Source: Bin55 sp965220235 (GTDB lineage: Bacteria > Pseudomonadota > Gammaproteobacteria > Pseudomonadales > Azotimanducaceae). Taken from it: 64,000 nt of DNA. Of this stretch, positions 55,438-64,000 are shown in pieces; positions within the stretch are counted from its first letter, which is position 1, and every line of letters starts with the position of its first letter. Location: the NCBI GenBank assembly GCA_965220235.1, contig OZ244815.1:1-64000 (forward strand). The letters are read 5' to 3'. Both the position numbers and the translations under genes were made by a program. A model generated the notes under the pieces. It ran no database searches. It had not been told where the DNA came from and saw nothing but the letters and a program-made list of their open reading frames with translations.

Positions 55438-56991
55438 TTACTCGTCTGCGTAGGAATGGGTTTTGACGAATTCTTCGAGTGCGTCACGCAAGAACGCTTC
55501 TATTTCGTCCGAGTAATCGCCGGATTCCGTGATTTGCTGCATCCACTCCCCATGATTCGTGTTCATGTGGTCCATCAAGTCACGCTCGAAATCGAGCACA
55601 CGGTTAACCGGCACTTCGTTCAGATAGCCTTCGTTCGCCGCGAACAGCGATACACCCATTTCTGCCACCGACATCGGCGAGAACTGCGGTTGCTTCATCA
55701 GTTCCTCTACGCGTTGCCCATGTTCCAACTGAGTACGAGTCGCCTCGTCAAGGTCAGAAGCGAATTGCGAGAATGCGGCGAGTTCACGATACTGCGCGAG
55801 TGCGAGCTTAATACCGCCCGAGATCTTCTTCATGAACGGTACTTGGGCTGCACCTCCCACTCGAGACACAGAAATACCTGGGCTCATCGCAGGTCTGATG
55901 CCCGCGTTGAACCGGTCAGTTTCGAGGAATATCTGTCCATCCGTAATCGAAATAACGTTTGTTGGTACGAACGCAGACACGTCGCCAGCTTGCGTTTCAA
56001 TGATTGGTAACGCGGTAAGCGACCCAGATTGGCCTTTAACTTCGCCGTTGGTGAACTGTTCAACGTAATCCGGGTTCACCTTTGCAGCGCGTTCGAGCAG
56101 TCTTGAGTGAAGGTAGAAGATATCGCCTGGATACGCCTCGCGACCTGGTGGGCGTCTTAAAAGCAATGAAACCTGTCGGTACGCCCACGCCTGTTTTGTT
56201 AGGTCGTCGTAAATAATGAGCGCATCTTCGCCCCTGTCCCGGAAGTACTCGCCAATCGCGCATCCAGAATAAGGCGAGATGTAGAGCATCGGGGCAGGAT
56301 CCGCTGCAGCCGCTGCAACGACCACCGTATGCTCCATGGCGCCGTGCTCTTCAAACGTGCGCACGATGTTTGCAATCGTCGACATCTTTTGTCCGATCGC
56401 GACATACACACACTTGATGCCCGTGCCTTTCTGATTGATCACCGTGTCAACCGCGAGGGCGGTTTTACCGATCTGGCGGTCGCCGATGATGAGCTCTCGT
56501 TGCCCGCGTCCGATCGGGATCATGGAGTCGATACATTTGACGCCCGTCTGAACTGGTTGGTCAACGCTCTGCCTGGCGATTACACCGGGCGCAACCTTCT
56601 CTACCGGTGAAGACGAGGTCGCTTCGAGGGGACCTTTACCATCAATCGGATTCCCAAGCGCATCGACCACGCGGCCGAGCAACTCCGGACCCGTTGGAAC
56701 TTCAACGATCCGTTGAGTGCACCTAGCAGTCATACCTTCCGAGAGATGCTTGTAGTCGCCGAGGACAACCGCACCGACGGAATCGCGTTCCAGGTTCATC
56801 GCCATACCGTAGACGCCGCCCGGGAACTCGATCATTTCGCCGTATTGCGCGTCAGCCAAACCGTGGATTCGCACGATCCCGTCGGATACGGATACGATCG
56901 TTCCTTGGTTTTGTGGCTGCGAACTGATATCCAAGTTCGCAATTCGATCCTTGATCAGGTCACTAATTTCTGAGGGATTGAGTGTGTTCAT
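55438..56991 (-). CDS. atpA: ATP synthase F1 alpha subunit
   Basis: 517 residues (E. coli 513). Regulatory nucleotide-binding subunit with P-loop IIGDRQIGKTALAVDT (most have GDRQTGKT), ISITDGQIFLETDRFN, and the SVSRVGGAAQVP motif. It is followed by atpG and preceded by atpH in the standard order. Confidence 0.98.
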   Translation of the reverse strand: MNTLNPSEISDLIKDRIANLDISSQPQNQGTIVSVSDGIVRIHGLADAQYGEMIEFPGGVYGMAMNLERDSVGAVVLGDYKHLSEGMTARCTQRIVEVPTGPELLGRVVDALGNPIDGKGPLEATSSSPVEKVAPGVIARQSVDQPVQTGVKCIDSMIPIGRGQRELIIGDRQIGKTALAVDTVINQKGTGIKCVYVAIGQKMSTIANIVRTFEEHGAMEHTVVVAAAAADPAPMLYISPYSGCAIGEYFRDRGEDALIIYDDLTKQAWAYRQVSLLLRRPPGREAYPGDIFYLHSRLLERAAKVNPDYVEQFTNGEVKGQSGSLTALPIIETQAGDVSAFVPTNVISITDGQIFLETDRFNAGIRPAMSPGISVSRVGGAAQVPFMKKISGGIKLALAQYRELAAFSQFASDLDEATRTQLEHGQRVEELMKQPQFSPMSVAEMGVSLFAANEGYLNEVPVNRVLDFERDLMDHMNTNHGEWMQQITESGDYSDEIEAFLRDALEEFVKTHSYADE

Positions 56992-57006
56992 GTATTTCGC
57001 TCGTAT

Positions 57007-57549
57007 TTAGGCGCGAGTCAGCGCCTCTTGCATTTTTGCCAATTTACCGCGGACGGACCCATCAACGACAGCATCTCCCGCGCGAATGAATGCGCCACCC
57101 ATCAAACTAGGGTCGAGTTCGGTCGTCACGGAGACATCACGGTCAAACCGTTTGCGTAAGGCTGCCTCAAACATTGCTTCCTGTTCACCGGAAAGCGGTA
57201 CCGCTGACGTAATCGTTACGTCCAGGATCTTGCTATCTTCTGCCTTTCGCGCCTCGAACAGCGTCGCGATATCCGCCAATAGACCCAATCGATGATTTTC
57301 GGCTAAGACGGATACGAACCGTTTAACTTCCTCAGGTGCATTGGACTCAACCAAAAGGTCATTCAGCGTATGTGACTTCTGTACGTGTGCGACAACCTGT
57401 GATCCGATCAACTCCCGGATTTCCGGTGTTCTGCCAGCTTCGACGAGGAGCGTCAATGCTGCAGACCAAGAATCGACACGATCAGACTGCTTCGCTAACT
57501 CATACGCCGCATTGGCGTATGGTCTAGCGAGTGTTGCGAGTTCTGCCAT
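57007..57549 (-). CDS. atpH: ATP synthase F1 delta subunit
   Basis: 180 residues. Connects the peripheral stalk to F1. The start ATLARPYANAAYELA and the end DPSLMGGAFIRAGDAVVDGS are family hallmarks. It lies 3 nt after atpF. Confidence 0.97.
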   Translation of the reverse strand: MAELATLARPYANAAYELAKQSDRVDSWSAALTLLVEAGRTPEIRELIGSQVVAHVQKSHTLNDLLVESNAPEEVKRFVSVLAENHRLGLLADIATLFEARKAEDSKILDVTITSAVPLSGEQEAMFEAALRKRFDRDVSVTTELDPSLMGGAFIRAGDAVVDGSVRGKLAKMQEALTRA

Positions 57550-57552
57550 TGT

Positions 57553-58023
57553 TTAGAGTTCTGCCGCCAATTTCTCTAACAATTCGCGATGCTTGTTGCC
57601 GTCTATATCCGATTCGAGGATGCGCTCAGCGCCTTGCACGGCGAGAGTGGCAACGTCGTTCCGCAACGCTTCACGAATTCGATTCGCTTCCTGTTCGATT
57701 TCTGCAACGCCCGCGGCCTTTAACCGCTCGCCTTCTTCTCGTGCTTCCGTCTTCGCAGCCTCTACCATCGATGCAGCTTGACTGCGAGCTTGATCAAGGA
57801 TGGTCTGGGCTTCCTGACGTGCATTGCGGGTGATCTCATCGGCTTGCTGTTCGGCTTGAGCCAAATCGCGGGCAGCTGTTTCAGCGTTTTCGATCCCATC
57901 GGCGATGGTCTGCTGCCGCGTACGAATGGCGTTCACCAGCGGGGGCCAGATGAAGTAGTAACACGACCACGTGAAAATGAAGAACGCAATCGAACTCCAG
58001 ATGAGCGTGATGTTGATGTTCAT
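57553..58023 (-). CDS. atpF: ATP synthase Fo b subunit
   Basis: 156 residues, the length of E. coli b. One N-terminal membrane helix (LIWSSIAFFIFTWSCYYFIW) is followed by a long charged coiled coil forming the peripheral stalk. The opening MNINITLIWSSIAFFIF matches proteobacterial b subunits. Confidence 0.97.
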   Translation of the reverse strand: MNINITLIWSSIAFFIFTWSCYYFIWPPLVNAIRTRQQTIADGIENAETAARDLAQAEQQADEITRNARQEAQTILDQARSQAASMVEAAKTEAREEGERLKAAGVAEIEQEANRIREALRNDVATLAVQGAERILESDIDGNKHRELLEKLAAEL

Positions 58024-58079
58024 GGTCGACCTACGATTAAGTAATTACGATCTAGTTCGCAACAGTGTTCCGCGCTGTC

Positions 58080-58310
58080 CTATAACGCGAACATCACGAA
58101 CAGACCCAACGCGACAGAGATCATCGGGATCGCGTCTACAAGACCGAGAACGATGAAAAATTGCACACGCAGAAAGCCCAACAATTCCGGCTGACGCGCC
58201 GCGCCTTCCAAGAACTTGCCACCAAGGATGCCGACGCCTACCGCGCCGCCTACTGCGCCAAGTCCCATCATTAAACCTGCGGCTACGTAAATCAGGTCCG
58301 TTAATTCCAT
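58080..58310 (-). CDS. atpE: ATP synthase Fo c subunit
   Basis: 76 residues forming a two-helix hairpin of the c-ring. The loop is ARQPE and the ion-binding acid is Asp59 in LGLVDAIPMISVALGL. There is no Na+-type Gln/Glu-Ser signature, so the coupling ion is most likely H+. The 56-nt gap to atpF is usual. Confidence 0.98.
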   Translation of the reverse strand: MELTDLIYVAAGLMMGLGAVGGAVGVGILGGKFLEGAARQPELLGFLRVQFFIVLGLVDAIPMISVALGLFVMFAL

Positions 58311-58340
58311 TGAGTAATTTCTCCTACCTGGAAACTAATG

Positions 58341-59189
58341 TCAGTGATCTTCACCCGTGTCGTATGCCTGAGACATATAAACAACGGTCAAGATAGAAAA
58401 GATGAATGCCTGCAATGTAATGATCAAAACGTGGAACGCCGCCCACGCCCATTGCAATACGACGCCGCTCAGCGTCAGCACGATGCCACCGCTAAACAGC
58501 AAACAAATCAATACAAAAATGAGCTCGCCGGCGTAGAGATTACCGAACAACCGCAATCCAAGTGACAACGGCTTGGTCAATAACGTAATTCCTTCGAGTA
58601 CGAAATTCACCGGTGCCATGAACTTCGGGAATGGGTGGAACGAAAGTTCAGCCAAGAACCCACCGATACCTTTCTTCCAGATGCTGAAGAAAAGGATCAT
58701 CGCGAAAACGAACAGCGCCATACCCATCGTGACATTGACGTCTGTGGTTGGCACGATCCGCATGTAGTCGATACCCGCCAACACTGCCAGGTGCGGGATC
58801 CAGTCCACTGGGACTAGATCCATCAAGTTCATCAGGAATACCCATACAAAGACGGTCACGGCCATCGGCGCGACATAGTCATTCTTGTAGGTAAAGATGT
58901 CTCGTGCGATTTCCTCGATCATCTCAACGATCATCTCAATCGCGCACTGAAACATTCCTGGAACGCCGGACGTCGCACGACGTGAGACGATGCCAAAAAC
59001 CAGTAGAAACACAAGGCCGAGTCCAAGCGACCAAGCGAACGAGTCGACGTGAATCGCCCAGAACCCCATCTCTGCCGCTTCGGCGGGGTTTTCCGCAAAC
59101 TGCCATGTGCCATCTGGCATGCGACCATAGGTGAGGTTCGAGAGATGATGCTCGATGTACTCGCCAGAGGTCATTTCGCCCGATGCCAT
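58341..59189 (-). CDS. atpB: ATP synthase Fo a subunit
   Basis: 282 residues, multi-pass membrane stator. The essential Arg lies in LSLGLRLFGNLYAGELIF. The end ILTVVYMSQAYDTGEDH is typical of Gammaproteobacteria (HH-type C-terminus shortened). It starts 4 nt after atpI. Confidence 0.97.
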   Translation of the reverse strand: MASGEMTSGEYIEHHLSNLTYGRMPDGTWQFAENPAEAAEMGFWAIHVDSFAWSLGLGLVFLLVFGIVSRRATSGVPGMFQCAIEMIVEMIEEIARDIFTYKNDYVAPMAVTVFVWVFLMNLMDLVPVDWIPHLAVLAGIDYMRIVPTTDVNVTMGMALFVFAMILFFSIWKKGIGGFLAELSFHPFPKFMAPVNFVLEGITLLTKPLSLGLRLFGNLYAGELIFVLICLLFSGGIVLTLSGVVLQWAWAAFHVLIITLQAFIFSILTVVYMSQAYDTGEDH

Positions 59190-59193
59190 GCTA

Positions 59194-59583
59194 TTACCTT
59201 ATGTCTTTCGTATGTGCAGGTCGAAGCAACGTAAGCGCGACCGGCACGAAGGTGATCACGGCTATACCTAGACCCGCTCCGATCAAATACGGAGCCGACA
59301 TTGGTTCAAGTACCAAAAGACAAACAATCACGGCAAACGCGATAACGACGGAACGCACCATGGCGAGCATGACCAGTGCACCCGGATTTGCGTTTCGCAT
59401 GATGAGTGTGATAACGGAGTGAGGGAGGACCACTGCTAGTGCGCCTGTCGCTAAATAAGGCGCGCTTACTGGTACCGCTACCGCGCAAATAGCAAGCACA
59501 ACCGCAACTACGGCCAATTGGCATAGCACAAAAAGCACTAGTCGCCTATCGTCGCGTGACGCGCCGGAAGAAGAAACTAACAT
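59194..59583 (-). CDS. atpI: ATP synthase accessory protein AtpI
   Basis: 129 residues, four predicted membrane helices, the usual first gene of the gammaproteobacterial atp operon; helps c-ring assembly and Mg2+ handling in some species. The sequence is weakly conserved as in the family; position and topology carry the assignment. Confidence 0.88.
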   Translation of the reverse strand: MLVSSSGASRDDRRLVLFVLCQLAVVAVVLAICAVAVPVSAPYLATGALAVVLPHSVITLIMRNANPGALVMLAMVRSVVIAFAVIVCLLVLEPMSAPYLIGAGLGIAVITFVPVALTLLRPAHTKDIR

Positions 59584-59631
59584 GTGGAGCGGTCGGTTCG
59601 AAGGGCTGCCGAATCGATGTTAAATGCGATG

Positions 59632-59669
59632 GCTTTTAATGCTGGAGCGGCGTTCCGCCCCCTAAAAGC
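59632..59669 (-). promoter_or_regulatory. Stem-loop at the predicted 5' end of the atp mRNA
   Basis: GCTTTTA / TAAAAGC outer arms (7 bp) enclose an inner GC-rich hairpin (GGCG-GAA-CGCC). It begins about 8 nt downstream of the predicted -10 box, so it would form the very 5' end of the atp transcript. It could protect the mRNA or affect initiation of atpI. Confidence 0.45.
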
Positions 59670-59676
59670 GCTGCGA

Positions 59677-59705
59677 ATTATAGGGATGGCGAGATAGGGT
59701 CTTAA
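59677..59705 (-). promoter_or_regulatory. Sigma-70-type promoter of the atp operon
   Basis: Minus strand: -35 TTAAGA (59705-59700), 17-nt spacer, -10 TATAAT (59682-59677). The perfect -10 box and ideal spacing lie about 95 nt upstream of the atpI start, with no other gene between. Confidence 0.65.
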
Positions 59706-59801
59706 TACGAACGTTTCACCGACTCTTTAGCTCGAAAGCGCAATTTTTGGGGTTCACTATCAAGTGGTGCAACTCCATCTGTCGTTGCCCGATCGAATCC
59801 C

Positions 59802-60149
59802 TCAGGCTTCTCGTTTAATCGCGGTCTCTAACGTGAATTCGTAGTACGTGATCGCTTCTGACAACGCGAAGTTCTCTTTTATGAATTCAATCTCAGGCTC
59901 ATGCTTCGCTAGGGATCCCTCGACGAAATTCGCGCCTAACTGTGGCCATCGCGTTAGAAACGGCATCTTCCAACCCGGCCGCGGTTCTAGTTCTTCAGTG
60001 GTTAATTCTGGTTTGAGATCCAGCAAGCGATACAAAGCACTAACGACTGACTTTACGGCTTCGTTTGCTTTTCCAGTCCTCATTGACGCCTGAGCATCAA
60101 CAAAGAACTCTCGCAGTTGCTCATCCTGCACTTGGTCAGGTCTTGCCAT
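59802..60149 (-). CDS. Conserved-looking hypothetical protein coupled to the luciferase-like gene
   Basis: 115 residues, mostly helical, no signal peptide, family not recognised. It starts 2 nt after the luciferase-like monooxygenase stop, which argues for translational coupling and a shared role. It contains a Trp-rich middle (RPGWKMPFLTRWPQLGANF). It could be a small partner or stabiliser of the oxidoreductase; this is only inferred from position. The 218 nt downstream hold the atp promoter. Confidence 0.7.
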   Translation of the reverse strand: MARPDQVQDEQLREFFVDAQASMRTGKANEAVKSVVSALYRLLDLKPELTTEELEPRPGWKMPFLTRWPQLGANFVEGSLAKHEPEIEFIKENFALSEAITYYEFTLETAIKREA

Positions 60150-60151
60150 CT

Positions 60152-61396
60152 CTAGATGCTCGAGTTGATCGGAAATTCAACAGTCGACAACTGTTCTTCA
60201 CGCCACGCCTTGTGCTTGGTTTCGTGTCGTTCTTTGAATTCCGGCAAGATCTCCTTTCCGAAAAGCTCGATCGACTCCATGATGTGCTCGTGTTTCCGAT
60301 CACCACACTGAGCCACGAAGATCATGACGTCTAGGTTGTTTTCTTCGTACGTTAACAACATTTCGCGTACGCGATCTACAGTACCAACCGCAGTTCCGGT
60401 GCGCGCCGCACGATAGAGCGCTCGTTGAACCTCTTCGTCGGGTTCATCTTTGCGGATGTCCTCTTCCTTGACGAATCCCGTTTTGGCAGATAGTGTGTTC
60501 TGCTTCTTGTTAGATTCAAGGAAGCTGTCGTAGATGTTCTTCTCTCCAGGCTGATGCTTGCCACCGGTGATTGGGTTGTAGTAGTAGCCTAAGGAGTGTG
60601 AAAAGAAAGCTGGTCCGTTAGCGCTTCGTTCGAGTGCTTCTTGGTCCGTTTCACCCATCATGAAGGTCGTAAGAACCGCTAAACCGGGATTGATCGCATG
60701 TCCGATGGGGTAGCACTCTTCCCGGATGATGCGGTAGTACTCGTTCGTACGCTCTGCTAGTTCTTCCGGTGTTTCAAAACCAAACCCGAGGCTGCCCATG
60801 CCGAATCTGGCTGCAAGCATGGTCGTTTCACGTCGCGACGCCGCAACCCACAATGGCGGGTGTGGGTTCTGTTGTGGTTTCGGAATCACGTTTCGAGGCG
60901 GCATCGAGAAGAACTGCCCCTGGAATCCTTGATACGGCGTCTGCACCATCATGTTCGCAGCTTCGCGCGTGCACTCTTCCCACATCGCTTTCTTCTGCTC
61001 GCGCGCCACTTCGAAGCCGCCCATTTCCATGGTCGACGCCGATTCTCCTGTGCCGAATTCAACACGGCCATTCGAAAGCAGATCAAGCGCGGAAATGCGC
61101 TCTGCGACACGGGCTGGGTGGTTGTAGCCAGGAGGCATGAGCACGATCCCATGACCCAGTCGAATGTTCTTGGTTCGTTGCGACAATGCCGCCATCATCA
61201 TTTCTGGCGCAGAGGAATGCGAGTATTCCTCTAGAAAGTGATGTTCGACCTCAAACACGTAGTCGAACCCCAAGCTGTCCGCCAGCTCAACTTGATCCAA
61301 CATGTCGTGGTAGATCTTGTGTTCATCCTCTGGATTCCATTGCGGCTGCCCGGCCGGTTTCGGTAACTGCAACTCATAAAACAAACCAAATTTCAA
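60152..61396 (-). CDS. LLM-class (bacterial luciferase-like) flavin-dependent oxidoreductase
   Basis: 414 residues. TIM-barrel monooxygenase of the luciferase-like superfamily: MKFGLFYELQLPKP, DYVFEVEHHFLEEYSHSSAP, IRLGHGIVLMPPGYNHPARV, and NGRVEFGTGESAS. Such enzymes use FMNH2 from a partner reductase, and some relatives use F420. The FO synthase gene at 29704 makes F420 use thinkable but not shown. The substrate is unknown. Followed directly by a small hypothetical gene. Confidence 0.9.
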   Translation of the reverse strand: MKFGLFYELQLPKPAGQPQWNPEDEHKIYHDMLDQVELADSLGFDYVFEVEHHFLEEYSHSSAPEMMMAALSQRTKNIRLGHGIVLMPPGYNHPARVAERISALDLLSNGRVEFGTGESASTMEMGGFEVAREQKKAMWEECTREAANMMVQTPYQGFQGQFFSMPPRNVIPKPQQNPHPPLWVAASRRETTMLAARFGMGSLGFGFETPEELAERTNEYYRIIREECYPIGHAINPGLAVLTTFMMGETDQEALERSANGPAFFSHSLGYYYNPITGGKHQPGEKNIYDSFLESNKKQNTLSAKTGFVKEEDIRKDEPDEEVQRALYRAARTGTAVGTVDRVREMLLTYEENNLDVMIFVAQCGDRKHEHIMESIELFGKEILPEFKERHETKHKAWREEQLSTVEFPINSSI

Positions 61397-61542
61397 TCGA
61401 AGTCTCCCTGGCTCTTTAACCGCGTCGAGTACGTTGATTCTCTACGAACGAAGAGCGGTAATTTCTATGCAGGACTATTAAACGTTCGTGAACAGTCCTC
61501 GTGGCTATGCTCTATACCTGCGAACCAATATGAAGTGGCGGA

Positions 61543-62130
61543 ATGCAGACTGCAAGACACGGTTGGATTGAAGTCATTACCGGAGTCATGTTCAGCGGGA
61601 AGTCGGAAGAGCTTCTCAGACGCACGCGACGTGCACTTATTGCTGGCCGGCGGATTCAATTGTTCAAGTCCATTCTCGACGACCGTTACGGTGGGCAATT
61701 CCGCATCTCGTCCCATGATGGACGTCAGATTGACGCAGAGCCTGTATCGCACTCGAAACAGATCGCAGAGAAAGTTGAAGCTGACAGCGAGGTCGTCGCG
61801 ATCGACGAAGCTCAGTTTTTGGACGAAGGTATCTGTGAAGTCGTTGATGTATTGGCCAATGCCGGAAAACGAGTCATTCTCGTTGGAACGGATATGGACT
61901 TTCGCGGACTGCCATTTGGTCCCATGGGTTCGCTGCTAGCTCGCGCAGATGAAATCGACAAGCTGAACGCTATTTGCGTTGTATGCGGAGAACCCGCTAC
62001 AAGGAATCAGCGATTAATCGACGGAAAGCCGGCTCCCGCGGACGCTCCGACCATCTTCGTCGGCGGCTCCGAGTCCTACGAAGCGAGATGTCGCAGATGC
62101 CACGAAGTCCCAAAAACAGACTCGGATTAA
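61543..62130 (+). CDS. tdk: Thymidine kinase
   Basis: 195 residues, type II thymidine kinase for nucleoside salvage. P-loop GVMFSGKSEELLRR, the catalytic VAIDEAQFLDEG, the lasso GTDMDFRGLPFGPM and the structural zinc cysteines (CVVCGEPA and CRRCHE) are all present. It is the only plus-strand gene between parB and atpI. Confidence 0.96.
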   Translation: MQTARHGWIEVITGVMFSGKSEELLRRTRRALIAGRRIQLFKSILDDRYGGQFRISSHDGRQIDAEPVSHSKQIAEKVEADSEVVAIDEAQFLDEGICEVVDVLANAGKRVILVGTDMDFRGLPFGPMGSLLARADEIDKLNAICVVCGEPATRNQRLIDGKPAPADAPTIFVGGSESYEARCRRCHEVPKTDSD

Positions 62131-62185
62131 GCCGAACAGGGCAACGCACAAACCACATGCCAGGCTTGTAGTCCTTCTCAGAAAC

Positions 62186-63103
62186 CTATTTCCCGAGTAC
62201 GTCCCCAGTCTTTACACCGCCTGATTCGATGAATTCAGGCGCGTGGATTTTCCCAGCACCGTTCGGTCGGACGCGCAGCATCTGAATGCTGCCTCCCCCT
62301 GCTGCTACCTCGATGCTGTCGTCGTGAATCGCAACCACTTTCCCAGGTTGAGCTTCGCCCGAACTTCCTCGGCAACTGTCAAAAACCTGCAGCTGTTCGC
62401 CGTTTAGTAGCGTCCACGCTCCTGGCTGCGGATTGCAACCCCTTATGAGGTTGTAAACCTCCTCTACGGGTTTCGCCCAGTCGATCTTTGCTTCTTCCTC
62501 GCGACACCATCCTTCATAGGATCCGGCGGTTGGGTCTTGCTCAACGCGTGGAGCGTTGCCGTTTCGCACCAGATCTACGGACTCTATCATGGCATCAACA
62601 CCGAGTGGGTACAGGTGGTTGAAATAGACGCTGCCGAGCGTATCGTCTGGACCAATCGCTACTTCTCTTTGGAGCAAGATCGGACCTGTATCAAGCCCAT
62701 CGTCCGGCCAAAAGATGCTCAACCCGGTGGTCTTTTCGCCAAAAATGATCGGCCAGTTTATGGAGCTTGGCCCCTTGTGCATGGGAAGTAGCGAAGGGTG
62801 ATACTGAATCGTGCCGTGGGTTGGAATGTTCAGTACAGCCTCAGGCACGATTAGCGTAACGTAAGCCATCACGCATAGGTCTGGATTTAGTTCGCTTACT
62901 TGCTCACGTACCGACTCGCGTCGAAACGACTTTGGTTGAAATACGGGCAGATTGTTCTCAACCGCACATTCCTTTAAGGGGTCTTGCGCTCCGCTGTCGC
63001 CGTCCGGTGCAGTAAATACTCCGACAACCTCTTCTCCGCGTTCCAAAAGCGCTTCCAGTACGGATCTTCCGAATGCCTGTTGGCCATTAACGATGATTCT
63101 CAC
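62186..63103 (-). CDS. Formyltransferase-family protein (10-formyl-THF hydrolase/Fmt-like)
   Basis: 305 residues: N-terminal formyl-transferase Rossmann domain plus C-terminal Fmt-type OB domain. The catalytic region QYHPSLLPMHKGPSSINW and DDGLDTGPILLQ match the hydrolase domain of 10-formyltetrahydrofolate dehydrogenase more closely than tRNA formyltransferase, which usually has NxHxSLLP. It uses 10-formyl-tetrahydrofolate; the acceptor (water, amine, sugar nucleotide) is uncertain. It is probably not the housekeeping Fmt, as no def gene is adjacent. It follows parB by 87 nt on the same strand. Confidence 0.85.
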   Translation of the reverse strand: MRIIVNGQQAFGRSVLEALLERGEEVVGVFTAPDGDSGAQDPLKECAVENNLPVFQPKSFRRESVREQVSELNPDLCVMAYVTLIVPEAVLNIPTHGTIQYHPSLLPMHKGPSSINWPIIFGEKTTGLSIFWPDDGLDTGPILLQREVAIGPDDTLGSVYFNHLYPLGVDAMIESVDLVRNGNAPRVEQDPTAGSYEGWCREEEAKIDWAKPVEEVYNLIRGCNPQPGAWTLLNGEQLQVFDSCRGSSGEAQPGKVVAIHDDSIEVAAGGGSIQMLRVRPNGAGKIHAPEFIESGGVKTGDVLGK

Positions 63104-63190
63104 GATGTTCTCTCTATAGCTGTAAGTTTGGTTGAAGCTATTTTCCTGCCGACGTAATCACGTCACGGAAAACTCAGAATGTGCGTTTCC

Positions 63191-64000
63191 CTAGTTCTTA
63201 ATGCGTTCGATAATGCTCTGCAGCTGCTCGAGATTCCGGTATTGAATCCGTAGATATCCGCCGCCGCGTTTACCTCTTTGCGTTATGTTGACGCCTGCAC
63301 CCAGTGCATCTGACAGTTCTTCCTCAAGCCGCAGCGTATCCGGATTTGTTCGTTTCACGGGTTCAGATTTATTGTGACGACGGACGAGATTCTCGGTTTC
63401 CCTGACACTTAATCCGTTCTTAACCACTTTTCGAGCTGCGCTCGGTTGAGACTGCTCTGGCAAAGCGAGCAACGCACGTGCCGAACCTTCTTCTATTTCC
63501 CCATTACGCAATAAATCCTGTACTGACTCGTGAAGATTTAGTAACCGGATGGAGTTGCTGATTGTCGTCCGTGACTTGCCAACCGCGCTGGCTACTTCCT
63601 CCTGCGTGAAACCGTGCTCGTCCTGTAAACAACGAAGCGCGACGGCTGCGTCGTGCGGGTTCAGATCTTCGCGTTGTAGGTTTTCAACCAACGCCAGTAC
63701 CATCGCTTCACTGTCTGAGGCTTGTCGCTCCAAGATCGGCACGGTTTCGAGACCTGCAATTCGCGCCGCCTGCCAACGACGTTCTCCCATGATGATCTGA
63801 TAGCTACCGTCGTCGTCACGGCGAACCGTAATTGGTTGCATGACGCCTTGCTGCTTGATGGACTCCGCGAATGCGGCCAAGGAATCCTCATCCATGACCT
63901 TTCTAGGCTGATTCGGATTAGGTTTAACCTGGGAGATCGGGACTTCCTTCAGTCCTTCTTGTGCTTGTGAAGATTGACTTTGTGCAACTTCCCCCAGCAA
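63191..64000 (-). CDS. parB: Chromosome-partitioning protein ParB, N-terminus cut by window edge
   Basis: 269 visible residues of the CTP-dependent parS-binding clamp. VPISQVKPNPNQPRK starts the ParB/Srx domain, with GERRWQAARIAG (CTP-binding GERR box). The helix-turn-helix FTQEEVASAVGKSRTTISNS recognises parS, and the C-terminal dimer domain ends at GYLRIQYRNLEQLQSIIERI. The TTG at the window edge is likely an internal codon of the usual GLDALLG start, so the real start and parA lie beyond 64000. ParB together with the atp genes points to the chromosomal origin region. Confidence 0.96.
   Translation of the reverse strand: MLGEVAQSQSSQAQEGLKEVPISQVKPNPNQPRKVMDEDSLAAFAESIKQQGVMQPITVRRDDDGSYQIIMGERRWQAARIAGLETVPILERQASDSEAMVLALVENLQREDLNPHDAAVALRCLQDEHGFTQEEVASAVGKSRTTISNSIRLLNLHESVQDLLRNGEIEEGSARALLALPEQSQPSAARKVVKNGLSVRETENLVRRHNKSEPVKRTNPDTLRLEEELSDALGAGVNITQRGKRGGGYLRIQYRNLEQLQSIIERIKN

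Noticed and set aside
60826..60842. Possible parS half-site (GTTTCACGT) near the ParB gene
   Set aside because: The second half does not match the palindrome and it lies inside the luciferase-like coding region. GTTTCACG at base 1 is also only a half-site.

Overview
The window looks like one piece of chromosome from an uncultured, probably marine, gammaproteobacterium of middling GC content. This is inferred from gene order and protein families; no rRNA is present. The key evidence is the block parB ... atpI-B-E-F-H-A-G-D-C ... glmU-glmS, all on the minus strand, which is the usual order beside the replication origin in Gammaproteobacteria. Here that block is split: four genes lie between parB (window right edge) and atpI, and about 44 kb lies between atpC (52722) and glmU (8481).

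Layout from the left. 1-5158: minus-strand run of a biotin carboxylase cut by the window edge, a lone TRAP-type lipoprotein receptor, an AcoX/NAD-kinase-like protein and a UvrD-family helicase. 5278-8481: glmS-glmU (UDP-GlcNAc synthesis). 8552-17805: mixed metabolic genes (GST, thioredoxin-fold protein, PQQ dehydrogenase, ArsC/Spx-like protein, NHL propeller, Ldh-family oxidoreductase, a C15-peptidase-like protein lacking its cysteine, a methyltransferase). 17875-20269: an accessory pair, an AAA/DUF4143 ATPase preceded by four 22-bp direct repeats, then an HNH endonuclease. 20428-22671: a sulfatase. 22797-29522: two tandem single-chain acyl-CoA carboxylases (BC-BCCP-CT). 29704-32181: fused FO synthase (FbiC) for the F420 chromophore. 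32244-37486: tandem large secreted beta-domain proteins, one broken by a frameshift. 37647-42085: PutA and a divergent purine permease. 42545-46176: a restriction-modification pair bracketed by the permease gene and a decayed duplicate of that gene's 3' end. 46929-52685: an exported hypothetical protein, two non-haem iron dioxygenases, a UMF1-type MFS transporter, an S41 protease and a NIPSNAP protein. 52722-59583: the complete F1Fo ATP synthase operon with a recognisable promoter. 59802-64000: a hypothetical protein, a luciferase-like monooxygenase, tdk, a formyltransferase-family protein and parB (cut by the edge).

The strongest unusual signal is the carboxylase pair. The two genes share an almost identical, GC-rich biotin-carboxylase half at DNA level while their other halves have diverged, and the second protein has Glu where the biotin-bearing Lys should be. 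This suggests recent gene conversion of the BC module and a subunit that may depend on its neighbour for biotin. The next best are the restriction-modification island bounded by a duplicated permease 3' end, the 22-bp repeat array before the DUF4143 ATPase, and the Cys-to-Ser C15-peptidase homologue.

No rRNA, tRNA, CRISPR array, transposase or integrase was found. Start sites are judged by eye and several are uncertain, as noted.
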